From: Lacticigenium naphthae DSM 19658
GTDB lineage: Bacteria > Bacillota > Bacilli > Lactobacillales > Carnobacteriaceae_A
Assembly: GCF_000425865.1 (NCBI RefSeq)
Contig: NZ_AUEG01000001.1
Coordinates: 496,001 to 560,000 of the forward strand
Direction of reading: 5' to 3'
DNA: 64,000 bases
Made by a program: the position numbers and the translations under genes. The notes under the pieces were generated by a model, which was given only the letters and a program-made list of their open reading frames with translations, did not search any database and was not told where the DNA came from. The first letter of the stretch is position 1, and the number at the start of each line of letters is the position of its first letter. This document shows, piece after piece, positions 28,414 through 37,882 of the stretch.

Positions 28414-29451
28414 TTATTCCCTCCCTCTTTTTATTGTTTTCACTGATCGATCACCTGAAGCAATATCACTCAGTTTATTTACCTGTTCTTGTTTGCCTAA
28501 AACAATTAGTGTATCTTTGTCTTTTAATATTTCTGCAGAGCTCGGATTAAAAATCATTTTGCCATCTTGTTTTTTCTCTATCGCAATCACAATTAGTCCA
28601 GTCTTTTCCGGTATTTGTGCGGTACGTAAGCTTTGATCGATCAAATTAGATCCAGTCAGAATTTGAATCTCTTCCAAATCTAATTCGATTTCCCCAGCAT
28701 AAGTAATGGTGTCTAAAAAGGCCATAACTGATGGTCTCAATAACATAGAAACCATTCGTCTCCCACCAATTTCATCTGGTAAAACTGTTTTATTCGCTCC
28801 CGCTCTTAATATCTTATCATTTGATCTTCTGTCTAGAGCTTTAGAAACAATGGTGATTTTTTCGTTTAATTCTCTCACCGTGAGAACAGTAAATAAATTA
28901 TCCGCATCTGAAGATAAGGCTGACACCAGTCCCTTTGCTTTTTTAACATTTGCATTTATTAAAGCTTCATCTGTTGTGGCGTCTGCCAAAATCACAGGAA
29001 TATCCCTCGCCATCAATTGTTCGACTACATCACTTTCTCGCTCGACAACAATGAAATCTTCCCCTTTTTCAATGAGTTCCTCTATCACATAAGAGCCAGT
29101 TTTCCCTGCACCGCAAACGATATAGTGATTATTCATCTTTTCAATTCTTTCTTTCATTTTTCTTTTCCTCCAAACTTCTCGCATGTTTCCTTCAAATATA
29201 AAACTTGCAAGGGTAGTAATTCCATAACCTATAATGGCCATGCTGAAGAGAATCAACAAAATCGAAAAGATTTTCCCATCTGTTGTCAGAGGAGCAACTT
29301 CTCCATATCCTACAGTAGAAATTGTGATGATCGTCATGTATAACGCATCGATCCAATTTACATTTAGCAAATTCCGATATCCTATTGTTCCAACGACGAA
29401 TAGGAGAACAACAAATAGGATCACTACTTTTTTTTTCCTTATTGACTGCAA
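28414..29451 (-). CDS. Potassium channel with RCK (TrkA-N/TrkA-C) domains
   Basis: A 345-residue two-TM ion channel. Helix 1 is at about 8-24, the pore loop holds the K+ selectivity filter TVGYG at 46-50, and helix 2 at about 60-85. The cytoplasmic part has a TrkA-N Rossmann domain starting YIVCGAGKTGSYV and a TrkA-C domain near the end. RCK domains gate such channels in response to nucleotides, Ca2+ or c-di-AMP. The start is a TTG at 29451 with AAAGGAGG eight bases upstream. Confidence 0.9.
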   Translation of the reverse strand: MQSIRKKKVVILFVVLLFVVGTIGYRNLLNVNWIDALYMTIITISTVGYGEVAPLTTDGKIFSILLILFSMAIIGYGITTLASFIFEGNMREVWRKRKMKERIEKMNNHYIVCGAGKTGSYVIEELIEKGEDFIVVERESDVVEQLMARDIPVILADATTDEALINANVKKAKGLVSALSSDADNLFTVLTVRELNEKITIVSKALDRRSNDKILRAGANKTVLPDEIGGRRMVSMLLRPSVMAFLDTITYAGEIELDLEEIQILTGSNLIDQSLRTAQIPEKTGLIVIAIEKKQDGKMIFNPSSAEILKDKDTLIVLGKQEQVNKLSDIASGDRSVKTIKRGRE

Positions 29452-29492
29452 TCTCGGATCCTCCTTTAACCGCTTTCACACAAGTTTATTTT

Positions 29493-29522
29493 ATCATACA
29501 TCCCTTTAAAGACCCATAACAA
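29493..29522 (-). promoter_or_regulatory. Promoter of the potassium channel gene
   Basis: On the minus strand TTGTTA, 18 bases, TATGAT, about 40 bases before the TTG start codon. Confidence 0.55.
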
Positions 29523-29545
29523 GAAGCCTATTTCATAAAAATAAA

Positions 29546-29580
29546 AAAGGTGAACGGGGTAGGCACCCCCGTTCACCTTT
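29546..29580 (-). terminator. Terminator of the FtsX-type ABC permease operon
   Basis: A 14-bp GC-rich stem AAAGGTGAACGGGG / CCCCGTTCACCTTT with a short loop, followed on the minus strand by TTTTTTATTTTTAT, 16 bases after the permease stop. Confidence 0.85.
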
Positions 29581-29595
29581 GTTTATATAGTCTAT

Positions 29596-32500
29596 TTAAT
29601 CGATAGTTTTCAATGCTTCGATCATATCCACATGTTTTAATTTATAATGCATGGCAATCATCACTATGGACGAAAATAAGAAGGTTAAGATTGAAGAATA
29701 AATAAAACTTGAATAATTTATTATTCGACTAAACATCATTTGATCCAATTCTGCGGTTTTCAAAACATATTGATGGAGAAGTACACCTAATCCTAGCCCA
29801 GCTACAGTACCCATCAAAGTTAACATGAGGTTTTCTCTGTAGATATACAAAGTGACCTCCTTGTCATAAAATCCAAGCACTTTAATTGTAGACAATTCAC
29901 GGATTCTTTCGGACACATTTATATTTGTAAGATTATATAAAACAACAAAGGCTAATGAAGCAGCTGAAACAATCAAGACGATCGTAACGACTCCTAAGCT
30001 ATCTAACGTGCCTATAAATACATCAGATACCATTGAAATAAAAGTTATGCCAAGTATTGAGTCTAAACTCGAAATGCTTTCTCCCAGTTCATCCTCATTC
30101 ACGTTATCATTCAAAAGCAATAGATCAGTGTTCCATTCTGGCTCTTCTTCATTTAATTCATTATAAAGAGTAGGATGGACATAAACCAAGTGACCTAAAT
30201 AGTTTTCAAATATACCTTCTATCTGGTAGTTAGTTGCTTGATTATCTGCATTGGTTATTGTGAGTTCGTCTCCTTTAGAGTACCCATGAAGTTCAGCTAT
30301 TTTTTGTGAAATAAGCACTCCTTCTGTAGTCAGTTCATATTCTTCGTCGGTTTCAATATCACTCAACGAGATAAATTGTGATAAATCATTCGGATTCTTG
30401 GGGACGATGAGCGTTCCTTCTTGGTTTGTTTCTGTTTCATTTTCTATTGTAATAGAGTTTTGATAAGTCGAGAATTTTTCTTCAAACGAATCATTTTGGT
30501 TTAATTTTTCTTCGTATTCAGTTAATTCTTCCTCAGTTGCATCTGTATTTAAGGCAACGATGGCATCGTATTGATTGATTTTCCCATATTGTAGATCTGC
30601 GATATCTGATATCGAATCTGATAACCCAAATCCTGTCAAAATCAATCCAGTACACCCAGCTACTCCAAAGATTGTCATTAGCATTCTTCTTTTATAACGG
30701 AACAGATTCCGGGCAGCAACTTTCCTTGTAAAACTCAAATGATTCCAGATAAAAGGAATACGTTCTAAGAATATCCGCTTTCCTTTTTTGGGGGCTTTCG
30801 GACGCAATAAGGTTGCTGCGTTTGCTCTTAAAGCTACTCTAACAGCTACTATTGTAGCCCCACCCGTGGCTAATAACGCACCAAAAACGGAAATGAGCGA
30901 GTAATTTAAAAAGAAATTGATTTCTACGGATGGTAAGTTGTATAAGGACCCATACGCGTCAAAAATAACTGAAGGGAACAGATAATAACCGATCCCCAGT
31001 CCAATTAGTGATCCCATTATAGTTGCAACGAAAGCATAGACAAAGTATTTTGTTGCTATGGCCCCATTTGAATAACCTAAAGCTTTCAACGTTCCAATGT
31101 GGTTTCTTCCTTCATCGACCATTCTTGTCATGGTAGTCAGCGAAATCAACGCGGCTAATAAAAAGAAAAACACTGGAAATACCTGAGCAATAGAAGCAAT
31201 CCGGTTGGAATTATCCTCGAATTCAGAGTAGCCTGGATTTGAGGTGCGATCCAAAACATAAAATTCTGCTTCCGGTACATCAGCCATTTCTTCTCTGGCC
31301 TTCTCTAAGTCTTCTTCTGCTTCACTGATTTCTATTCTTGCTTCTTCTGCTTCAGTATCAAACTCTGCTTTACCTTCTGAATATTCTTGTTCACCTTCTT
31401 CTAAGTCTTGGCGCGCATTTTCCAATTCAGTTTTAGCCTGTGCTATTTCAAAGTTTAATTGTGCTTGTGCATTAGTCAACTCTTGTTCACGTTGAAGAAT
31501 TTCAGCTTTCCCTTGTTGAATTTGATTTAACCCTTGGCGAACAGAAATTTCTCTAGCATTCAATTCTTCTTCAAGTTGTTGTATTTCAGGAGTCGATCCT
31601 CCTAAAGCTAGCTTTGTTTCCTCTAGCTCTTCCCTTCCAGATTCAATTTCTGCTAGTGCTTGGTTCAGCTCAGACTCTTGTTGGTCGAGTTCTCGCTTAT
31701 TTTCTTCAATTTGTACTTTCCCCTGATCTAATTCAGTTTGTCCTGCATCTCTTTCGTTTTCTAATTCATCCATTCCATCTTCGTAGTCTTGCCAACCCTG
31801 ATCTAATTCTTCACGTGCATCTTGAAGTTCTTTTTCAGCATTTTCTAATTCTTCTTTTGCTTCGTTTAATTCATTCTGACCTTTTGTTATTTCTTCTTGA
31901 ATCTCATCTCTAATTTCTTGTTGTCGGCCAGCTTGTCGTGGTTCCAGTTGTTTTTCTATCTCTGCTTGTTTCTTTTCAATACTTTCCTCATATCCTGTAC
32001 TATAGGCTAGCTGGCTTTCACTTGGCTGATCAAATTGAATAAAGGCTTCTGTTTTTACGTCCATTGAAAAATTGTCTTCATGAATTACTCCAAATCCATC
32101 CAAAGACCCGCTTCCTACCTGGGTATTTCCTCGTGCTATGTTTTCTATATACAAGGGAGATTTTATAAACCCGACAATTTCATAAGATAAGTAATTTAAA
32201 TTTTCTGTCGGATCTTCTGGGATATCTTCAGTCTTGAAAGAAAGAGTTTCACCGATAATAAAATTTTCCTGATTCTCTAACGATGCATCTAAAGCTATTT
32301 CACCAACTTTTGTCGGTAATTTCCCTTCTTCTACACTATATTGATTTATTTCTTGAGCAGAAGAGTTAAAGCTAAACAACTTTACTGCATCTCCAGTATC
32401 CGATATAATTACATCTTGCGTAAAATGTGTTTGAAGAGTTGCATCCGGTATATTGGCTAATACCTCTTCATCCTTACTTGCCAATCCCAAGGAAGATTGT

Positions 32501-32688
32501 ACTCTCAAATCCATTAGTTCATACTTAGCATAGTAAGTACGCGCAGTATCCAACATATCTGGGCCTGTTGCACTTATTCCTGCGAAAAAAGCAGTTCCTA
32601 ATAACGTTATTGCAAATATCGATAAAAACCGTGTTTTTGTATTCGTGATTTCTCTCCAAGTATCTTTCCACAATGTTTTTTTATTCAT
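29596..32688 (-). CDS. FtsX-like ABC transporter permease with long coiled-coil insertion
   Basis: A 1030-residue permease. The first TM helix is at about 15-40. It is followed by a large extracellular region that holds a heptad-rich coiled coil of about 230 residues (roughly 230-460, rich in Glu, Gln and Leu). Three more helices form the first FtsX core, then a second MacB-like extracellular domain and the final FtsX core. This is the layout of MacB/FtsX-type exporters that act on peptides, lipids or antibiotics rather than importing small solutes. The ATG at 32688 has AGGGAG upstream and follows the ATPase gene by 16 bases. Confidence 0.87.
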   Translation of the reverse strand: MNKKTLWKDTWREITNTKTRFLSIFAITLLGTAFFAGISATGPDMLDTARTYYAKYELMDLRVQSSLGLASKDEEVLANIPDATLQTHFTQDVIISDTGDAVKLFSFNSSAQEINQYSVEEGKLPTKVGEIALDASLENQENFIIGETLSFKTEDIPEDPTENLNYLSYEIVGFIKSPLYIENIARGNTQVGSGSLDGFGVIHEDNFSMDVKTEAFIQFDQPSESQLAYSTGYEESIEKKQAEIEKQLEPRQAGRQQEIRDEIQEEITKGQNELNEAKEELENAEKELQDAREELDQGWQDYEDGMDELENERDAGQTELDQGKVQIEENKRELDQQESELNQALAEIESGREELEETKLALGGSTPEIQQLEEELNAREISVRQGLNQIQQGKAEILQREQELTNAQAQLNFEIAQAKTELENARQDLEEGEQEYSEGKAEFDTEAEEARIEISEAEEDLEKAREEMADVPEAEFYVLDRTSNPGYSEFEDNSNRIASIAQVFPVFFFLLAALISLTTMTRMVDEGRNHIGTLKALGYSNGAIATKYFVYAFVATIMGSLIGLGIGYYLFPSVIFDAYGSLYNLPSVEINFFLNYSLISVFGALLATGGATIVAVRVALRANAATLLRPKAPKKGKRIFLERIPFIWNHLSFTRKVAARNLFRYKRRMLMTIFGVAGCTGLILTGFGLSDSISDIADLQYGKINQYDAIVALNTDATEEELTEYEEKLNQNDSFEEKFSTYQNSITIENETETNQEGTLIVPKNPNDLSQFISLSDIETDEEYELTTEGVLISQKIAELHGYSKGDELTITNADNQATNYQIEGIFENYLGHLVYVHPTLYNELNEEEPEWNTDLLLLNDNVNEDELGESISSLDSILGITFISMVSDVFIGTLDSLGVVTIVLIVSAASLAFVVLYNLTNINVSERIRELSTIKVLGFYDKEVTLYIYRENLMLTLMGTVAGLGLGVLLHQYVLKTAELDQMMFSRIINYSSFIYSSILTFLFSSIVMIAMHYKLKHVDMIEALKTID

Positions 32689-32704
32689 AACCTGTCTCCC
32701 TTTC

Positions 32705-33406
32705 TTACCATTCAATTTCTGCAACTGGAAGAGGTTGTTTGTTCAATTTAACATCTCTGACCTTGGCATTATTGATATCTATGACCCGATCAGCCATTGG
32801 GGCTATTGCCCGGTTATGAGTGATAACAATAACTGTTGCTCCATAGTTCTCTTTCGATTCATTTAGCAATTTCAAAACCTGTTTTCCTGTTTCAAAATCT
32901 AAGGCTCCTGTAGGCTCATCACATAATAAAAGTTTGGGCTGTTTCGCGAGTGCTCTAGCAATAGCTACCCTCTGCTGTTCTCCTCCTGATAATTGAGCCG
33001 GAAAATTATCCATCCGATGCTCCAAACCGACTTCTTTTAATATAGTCTCTGCATCCAAAGCATGAGCAGAAATTTCTGCAGCCATTTCAACATTTTCTTT
33101 GGCGGTTAGATTAGCAATTAAATTATAGTTTTGAAAAACAAACCCCACATCGTTTCTTCTATAGGTAGTTAATCCTTTTTCATTAAATCCTACAATATTC
33201 GTCCCGTCAATAATTACTTCTCCTTCATCGGCAGAATCCATACCTCCTAATATATTTAAGACGGTTGTTTTCCCTGCTCCACTTGGTCCCACTATAACTA
33301 CAAATTCACCTTTTTCAACTTCAAAAGTAATACCATCATTAGCCACGACGATCGTCTCACCTGATTTATACCGTTTGTATTCATTTTTCACTTCTATATA
33401 CGCCAT
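32705..33406 (-). CDS. ABC transporter ATP-binding protein, LolD/MacB type
   Basis: A 233-residue ATPase: Walker [11 protein letters not shown]-loop in VFQNYNL, signature [15 protein letters not shown] and Walker [13 protein letters not shown], all intact. It powers the adjacent FtsX-like permease. The ATG at 33406 has AGGTGG five bases upstream; a GTG three codons earlier is less likely. Confidence 0.93.
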   Translation of the reverse strand: MAYIEVKNEYKRYKSGETIVVANDGITFEVEKGEFVVIVGPSGAGKTTVLNILGGMDSADEGEVIIDGTNIVGFNEKGLTTYRRNDVGFVFQNYNLIANLTAKENVEMAAEISAHALDAETILKEVGLEHRMDNFPAQLSGGEQQRVAIARALAKQPKLLLCDEPTGALDFETGKQVLKLLNESKENYGATVIVITHNRAIAPMADRVIDINNAKVRDVKLNKQPLPVAEIEW

Positions 33407-33555
33407 TATTTCCACCTAAACTTTCTCGTAATATTCTCTTCACCTTATTTTAGCATAAGCTTAGTGGAGATAGGAGATTCAAATTTATTATTGCTTCTCT
33501 TTTTATTTTTTGATTTCTTCCGTTATAATTAGAAAAAAGAATAAAGGAGACCATT

Positions 33556-34098
33556 ATGCCCAAAAAAATCATTGCTGTAGATATGGACCAAGTTTTAGCA
33601 GACATGGAAGTTCCATTTGTTGAATTATTCAAAAGAGAATACGAAGTAGAATTTGATGATGCCGAGGCTTATCTTGTCGATCATCCTGAAGTTGATTTAA
33701 ATATGACTATCCGGGAACTCTATCCGTATATAAATACGTACGAATTTGTACGGAATTTACCAGTCATAAAAAATGCTCAAATGGTACTCAAAGAATTACA
33801 GGAAGACTATATTGTTTACATTGCAACAGCGGCCATGGATATACCTAAAACTTTTTCTGCCAAGTATGAATGGTTGGAGGAACATTTCCCTTTCATTCAC
33901 CCACAACAGTTTGTATTCTGTGGCAATAAAGAAATAATACAAGCAGACTATTTGATTGATGATTCTATCCGTCAATTGAAACGATTCAATGGAACAGGCT
34001 TACTGTTTTCTTCTTCTTTAAACCAAAAAAACACCGAATTTATCCGTGTCAACAATTGGGAAGACGTAAGAGAATACTTTCAGTCACAGAAGCAATAA
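33556..34098 (+). CDS. 5'(3')-deoxyribonucleotidase-like HAD phosphatase
   Basis: A 180-residue HAD-superfamily enzyme of the 5'-nucleotidase type C family. The catalytic loop is AVDMDQVLADME with Asp9 and Asp11; ATAAMD is the motif II threonine region and DYLIDDS the acidic motif near the end. The family dephosphorylates deoxyribonucleoside monophosphates and so limits the dNTP pool. AAAGGAG lies six bases before the ATG, with a TATAAT box about 25 bases upstream of that. Confidence 0.85.
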   Translation: MPKKIIAVDMDQVLADMEVPFVELFKREYEVEFDDAEAYLVDHPEVDLNMTIRELYPYINTYEFVRNLPVIKNAQMVLKELQEDYIVYIATAAMDIPKTFSAKYEWLEEHFPFIHPQQFVFCGNKEIIQADYLIDDSIRQLKRFNGTGLLFSSSLNQKNTEFIRVNNWEDVREYFQSQKQ

Positions 34099-34136
34099 AA
34101 AAAAGAAGCTAAGAAAACATTCTTAGCTTCTTTTTT
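34097..34136. terminator. Bidirectional terminator between convergent genes
   Basis: GAAGCTAAGA / TCTTAGCTTC stem flanked by an A-run and a T-run, so it can end both the nucleotidase (plus) and the RlmI-type (minus) transcripts. Confidence 0.85.
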
Positions 34137-34146
34137 GTTTATTCTA

Positions 34147-35325
34147 TTATGATAATTTTCTTATAAACATCACTTTCAAATAATCTCCATAAGAGTAATA
34201 CGGATTGGTTCTGAAATCTTCAGGTAAGCTAAATTGTTCTTCAATCTCATATCTTGCATTTTGATTGTGGAAAGCTTCTTCAATAAATGATTCAAAGGTT
34301 TCGCTTTTTAGTTTCCAAGAATTTGTGGAAGCAATGATCACTCCATCTTTTTCTGTAACTTGAATAGCTTCTTCGATTAATTTCACATAATCTTTTTCGA
34401 CACTAAACGTTTTTTTCTTAGAACGTGCAAATGTTGGTGGATCTAAAACAACAACATCAAATGTCATTTTATGGCGCTTTGCGTAATTGAAATAATCAAA
34501 TACATCCATTACACGTATAAAATGATCAGCAGGGTCCAGTCCATTTACTTCGAATTGTTCTGTAGTTCTTTCTAAACTTCTATTAGCTAGATCGACACTA
34601 GTAGTCTGAGTAGCACCAGCCATTGCAGCGGCTACTGAAAACGCTCCAGTGTAACTAAATGTATTTAAAAAGGTTTTACCTACAGCGTATTCTTCCATGA
34701 TTTTCCTTCTAACATTGCGTTGATCAAGAAAAATCCCAGTCATTTGCCCTTCATTCAGGTAAACAGCATATTTGATTCCATTTTCTTTAATAATCAACGG
34801 TGTCTCTGCTTTTTTCCCAGTTACAAAATCTTCGGGTTTTTCTTCCATTGAAAAGCGTATTTTTTGGTAAATACCTTTGAAGTCAGGAACGGATTTAGTG
34901 AAAGCTTCTATTATGGTATCTTTCCACTTGTAAATTCCTTCATTGTACCAAGAAAATACATAAAAACCGGCGTAATTATCAATAGTCAACCCACCTAAGC
35001 CATCACCTTCTGCATTCAAAAAACGATAGGCATTGGTATCCTCATTTAACTCAAATGCTTGGCGGTTTCCTTTTGCCCTTTTGAATACACGTACGAAAAA
35101 GTCTGTATCTATTTCTTCTGTTTGATCTTTAGTTAGAATCCATCCGGCATGTTTACTTTCTGCTCCAATATATCCTTTTGCTACAAATTGGTTAGCTTGG
35201 TCAAATAGGGAAACGATTGTCCCCTCAGTTCTTTCAACTTTTTTTGCGAAATCAAGAGGTTCTATAACAGGCGAACCACTTAAAATTCTTTGTGCTCCAA
35301 TTTTTCTGATTTTTACTTTATTCAT
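34147..35325 (-). CDS. Class I SAM-dependent rRNA methyltransferase, RlmI-like
   Basis: A 392-residue enzyme with an N-terminal PUA-type RNA-binding domain (residues ~1-75), a central EEHEA-like region and a C-terminal Rossmann methyltransferase (NTFSYTGAFSVAAAMAGA and VVLDPPTFARSKK). E. coli RlmI methylates C1962 of 23S rRNA at C5; this Firmicute group (YwbD/RlmI-like) is assumed to do a similar reaction. The ATG at 35325 has GAGGAG seven bases upstream; the earlier ATG in frame lacks a site. Confidence 0.88.
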   Translation of the reverse strand: MNKVKIRKIGAQRILSGSPVIEPLDFAKKVERTEGTIVSLFDQANQFVAKGYIGAESKHAGWILTKDQTEEIDTDFFVRVFKRAKGNRQAFELNEDTNAYRFLNAEGDGLGGLTIDNYAGFYVFSWYNEGIYKWKDTIIEAFTKSVPDFKGIYQKIRFSMEEKPEDFVTGKKAETPLIIKENGIKYAVYLNEGQMTGIFLDQRNVRRKIMEEYAVGKTFLNTFSYTGAFSVAAAMAGATQTTSVDLANRSLERTTEQFEVNGLDPADHFIRVMDVFDYFNYAKRHKMTFDVVVLDPPTFARSKKKTFSVEKDYVKLIEEAIQVTEKDGVIIASTNSWKLKSETFESFIEEAFHNQNARYEIEEQFSLPEDFRTNPYYSYGDYLKVMFIRKLS

Positions 35326-35544
35326 AATTATTCTCCTCATATAAACTGTTTATAGTTATCAATTTCAGAAACTCTTTCGATTCACCAAAAAATACTACTT
35401 AAGAAGTATAGCATACTTTTACCATTCCTTTTATAATAAAGATATAGTGCCATTTACACTATTTTTATAAATCGCCCTTAGTATGAATTAATTGTAAAAT
35501 ATGTTACACTACTTAAACAGTAAAATTTGGAGGTCTACCTTAAA

Positions 35545-37677
35545 ATGAGAACAATACATCATTATATAAAAAACAAAACAGGCTTTGTCCTGTTCGCTGC
35601 GGTGCTTTTTTGGTTAAAAACTTACCTTAGTTATCAACTTGAATTCAACTTAGGAGTACAAGGAACTCTGCAAGAATTAATACTATTTATTAATCCTCTA
35701 AGCATACCACTCCTGCTTTTTTCCTTTACTTTATTTATTAAAGGTGAGAAAAAAAGTAAACTGACACTTTTATTCATTTATTTACTGCTCACTCTATTGC
35801 TCTATTCAAATATCATGTATTACCGCGAGTTTACTGACTTTCTAACGGTTGGAACGATAGTTGGATCCGGAAATGTTTCCGGTGGATTATTTGCTTCTTC
35901 TCTAGCACTTTTCAAACCACAGGATTTGCTATACTGGGGCGACTTTCTATTCTTAGCAGTTTATGCATTTAAAACAAAAAGAAGTGACTCAACTGAAAAG
36001 GCAACGAAGCTTAAGCCCATACTAGTTCTTACAAGTGCAATTCTGTTATTTGTAGGTAATTTAACTTTAGCTGAAATTGATAGACCTCAGCTTCTAACAC
36101 GCACATTTGATAGGAACTACATCGTGAAATACCTAGGCATAAATTTTTATGCAGGGTATGACAGTTACAAAACACTTCAAAATAATCAAATCAAAGCAAG
36201 TGCAGATGAATCTGATATGAGTACTGTTCTTAATTATGTACAGGAGCATCACGCTCAACCTGACCCAGACATGTTTGGTTCTATAGCTGGAAAAAATCTA
36301 ATCTACATTGAATTGGAAAGTATACAGCAATTCTTGATCGATTATCAATTAGAAGATGAAAATGGCGAACTCCAAGAAGTCATGCCTTTTGTCAATCAAT
36401 TATTTAATGATGAAGCTACTCATAGTTTCAATAACTTTTTCCACCAAACAGGCCAAGGGAAAACTTCTGATGCTGAAATGTTAGCTGAGAACTCTTTATA
36501 CGGATTAGCTCAGGGTGGTGCTTTCAGTCAAGTAGGTTCTGAAAACACATTTCAATCAGCTTCAAAGATATTAGAAGCTGAACAGGACTACACTTCAGCA
36601 GTTTTTCATGGCAACGTAGGATCTTTCTGGAATAGAAACGATACCTATCAATCAATGGGTGTAGATTACTTTTTTGACTCAGGTTTCTATAACATGGATG
36701 AAGGTCGTACAATGGAGTACGGACTAAAAGACAAATTATTCTTCCAAGAATCTGTTCAGTATTTAGAACAATTGCCACAACCTTTTTACACTAAATTTTT
36801 AACTGTTACACATCACTTTCCTTTCCCGTTAGACGAAGCAAATGCTACATTCCCTAAAGCAGATACTAACGATGAAACTATTAACAACTTCTTCGTAACA
36901 GCACATTACATGGACGAAGCTATAGAAGAGTTTTTCAATTATTTAAAAGAATCAGGTTTATATGAAGACTCAGTTTTTGTTTTATATGGTGACCATTATG
37001 GTATATCAGATATGAGAAATCCATCTTTAGCTCCTTTATTGGATAAATATTCTATGAATTGGGATGCTTACGATAATGCTATGATGCAAAGAGTCCCTTT
37101 TATGATCCATATACCCGGTGAAACTAATGGACAAATACATGAAGAATTCGCTTCTCAAACCGATATATTACCGACTGTTTTACATTTGTTAGGTATCGAA
37201 ACCCAGGATTATACTTTTATGGGAACGGATGTCTTTTCTCCGGAACATGATCCAATTGTTCCTTTAAGAAACGGCAATATCATCACCCCGAAATATACTA
37301 TTATAGGACAGACAATTTACAACACAGAAACTGGCGAGCTACTTCGAAACTTATCAGGTGAAGAATTAAAAGAAATCGATGATATTAAAACGCATGCTAG
37401 TGCTGAACTAGCTGCTTCTGACAGTATATTAATGAAAGATTTACTCAGATTTTATACTCCAGAAGTTTTGAAAACTGCTGAAGAGACTGAATATAGTTAT
37501 ATCAATCAACTTTCTCATTTAAGAAATGAATTAAATCAGTCAACAACATTGATCGAACAAAATAATGGACAAACGACTGCTCCTTTATATGAAACGAATG
37601 CACCCGAAAATAACAATGAAGAATTGGATCAACCAGTTGACTTAGAAAACCAAATGATTGAAAAGATACAACCATAA
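35545..37677 (+). CDS. LtaS-type lipoteichoic acid synthase / phosphoglycerol transferase
   Basis: A 710-residue membrane enzyme with five N-terminal TM helices (about 15-205) and an extracellular sulfatase-fold domain. It polymerises glycerol phosphate from phosphatidylglycerol. The active-site Thr is in GQGKTSDAEM at about residue 307, and metal ligands include Glu258 in IELES and the VLYGDHYG stretch, all as in S. aureus LtaS. A Gln/Asn-rich tail of about 50 residues follows the domain. The ATG at 35545 has GGAGG eleven bases upstream, slightly long spacing; a TTG six codons earlier overlaps that site. Confidence 0.9.
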   Translation: MRTIHHYIKNKTGFVLFAAVLFWLKTYLSYQLEFNLGVQGTLQELILFINPLSIPLLLFSFTLFIKGEKKSKLTLLFIYLLLTLLLYSNIMYYREFTDFLTVGTIVGSGNVSGGLFASSLALFKPQDLLYWGDFLFLAVYAFKTKRSDSTEKATKLKPILVLTSAILLFVGNLTLAEIDRPQLLTRTFDRNYIVKYLGINFYAGYDSYKTLQNNQIKASADESDMSTVLNYVQEHHAQPDPDMFGSIAGKNLIYIELESIQQFLIDYQLEDENGELQEVMPFVNQLFNDEATHSFNNFFHQTGQGKTSDAEMLAENSLYGLAQGGAFSQVGSENTFQSASKILEAEQDYTSAVFHGNVGSFWNRNDTYQSMGVDYFFDSGFYNMDEGRTMEYGLKDKLFFQESVQYLEQLPQPFYTKFLTVTHHFPFPLDEANATFPKADTNDETINNFFVTAHYMDEAIEEFFNYLKESGLYEDSVFVLYGDHYGISDMRNPSLAPLLDKYSMNWDAYDNAMMQRVPFMIHIPGETNGQIHEEFASQTDILPTVLHLLGIETQDYTFMGTDVFSPEHDPIVPLRNGNIITPKYTIIGQTIYNTETGELLRNLSGEELKEIDDIKTHASAELAASDSILMKDLLRFYTPEVLKTAEETEYSYINQLSHLRNELNQSTTLIEQNNGQTTAPLYETNAPENNNEELDQPVDLENQMIEKIQP

Positions 37678-37684
37678 TAATAAT

Positions 37685-37746
37685 AAAAAAAGCAGGAATA
37701 CTGTCTAATTCACAAGGTGAATGAGCAGTATTCCCGCTTTTTTTTT
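37685..37746 (+). terminator. Terminator of the LTA synthase gene
   Basis: A nested hairpin: outer stem GGAATACTG / CAGTATTCC and inner ATTCAC / GTGAAT, followed by nine Ts. Confidence 0.85.
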
Positions 37747-37849
37747 AACGCCAATCTTTTTCATTCTCTCCTCTTCCAATTTGCATCTCAATAAATTCAG
37801 ATATTGTTTGCTTTTCGGATTGGTTTATTCGCTTGATCAGGAGTCAATA

Positions 37850-37882
37850 AAAAAGGAATTATTTTAATTATCCTTTTTTTTG
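37850..37882 (-). terminator. Probable terminator overlapping the histidine kinase stop codon
   Basis: On the minus strand A-run, GGATAATT / AATTCC-type weak stem with a 2-nt bulge, then TTTTTT. AT-rich and modest in strength. Confidence 0.45.

Noticed and set aside
31614-31913. 99-codon plus-strand open frame inside the ABC permease
   Set aside because: Antisense of the Glu/Gln-rich coiled coil; low-complexity Leu/Phe product.
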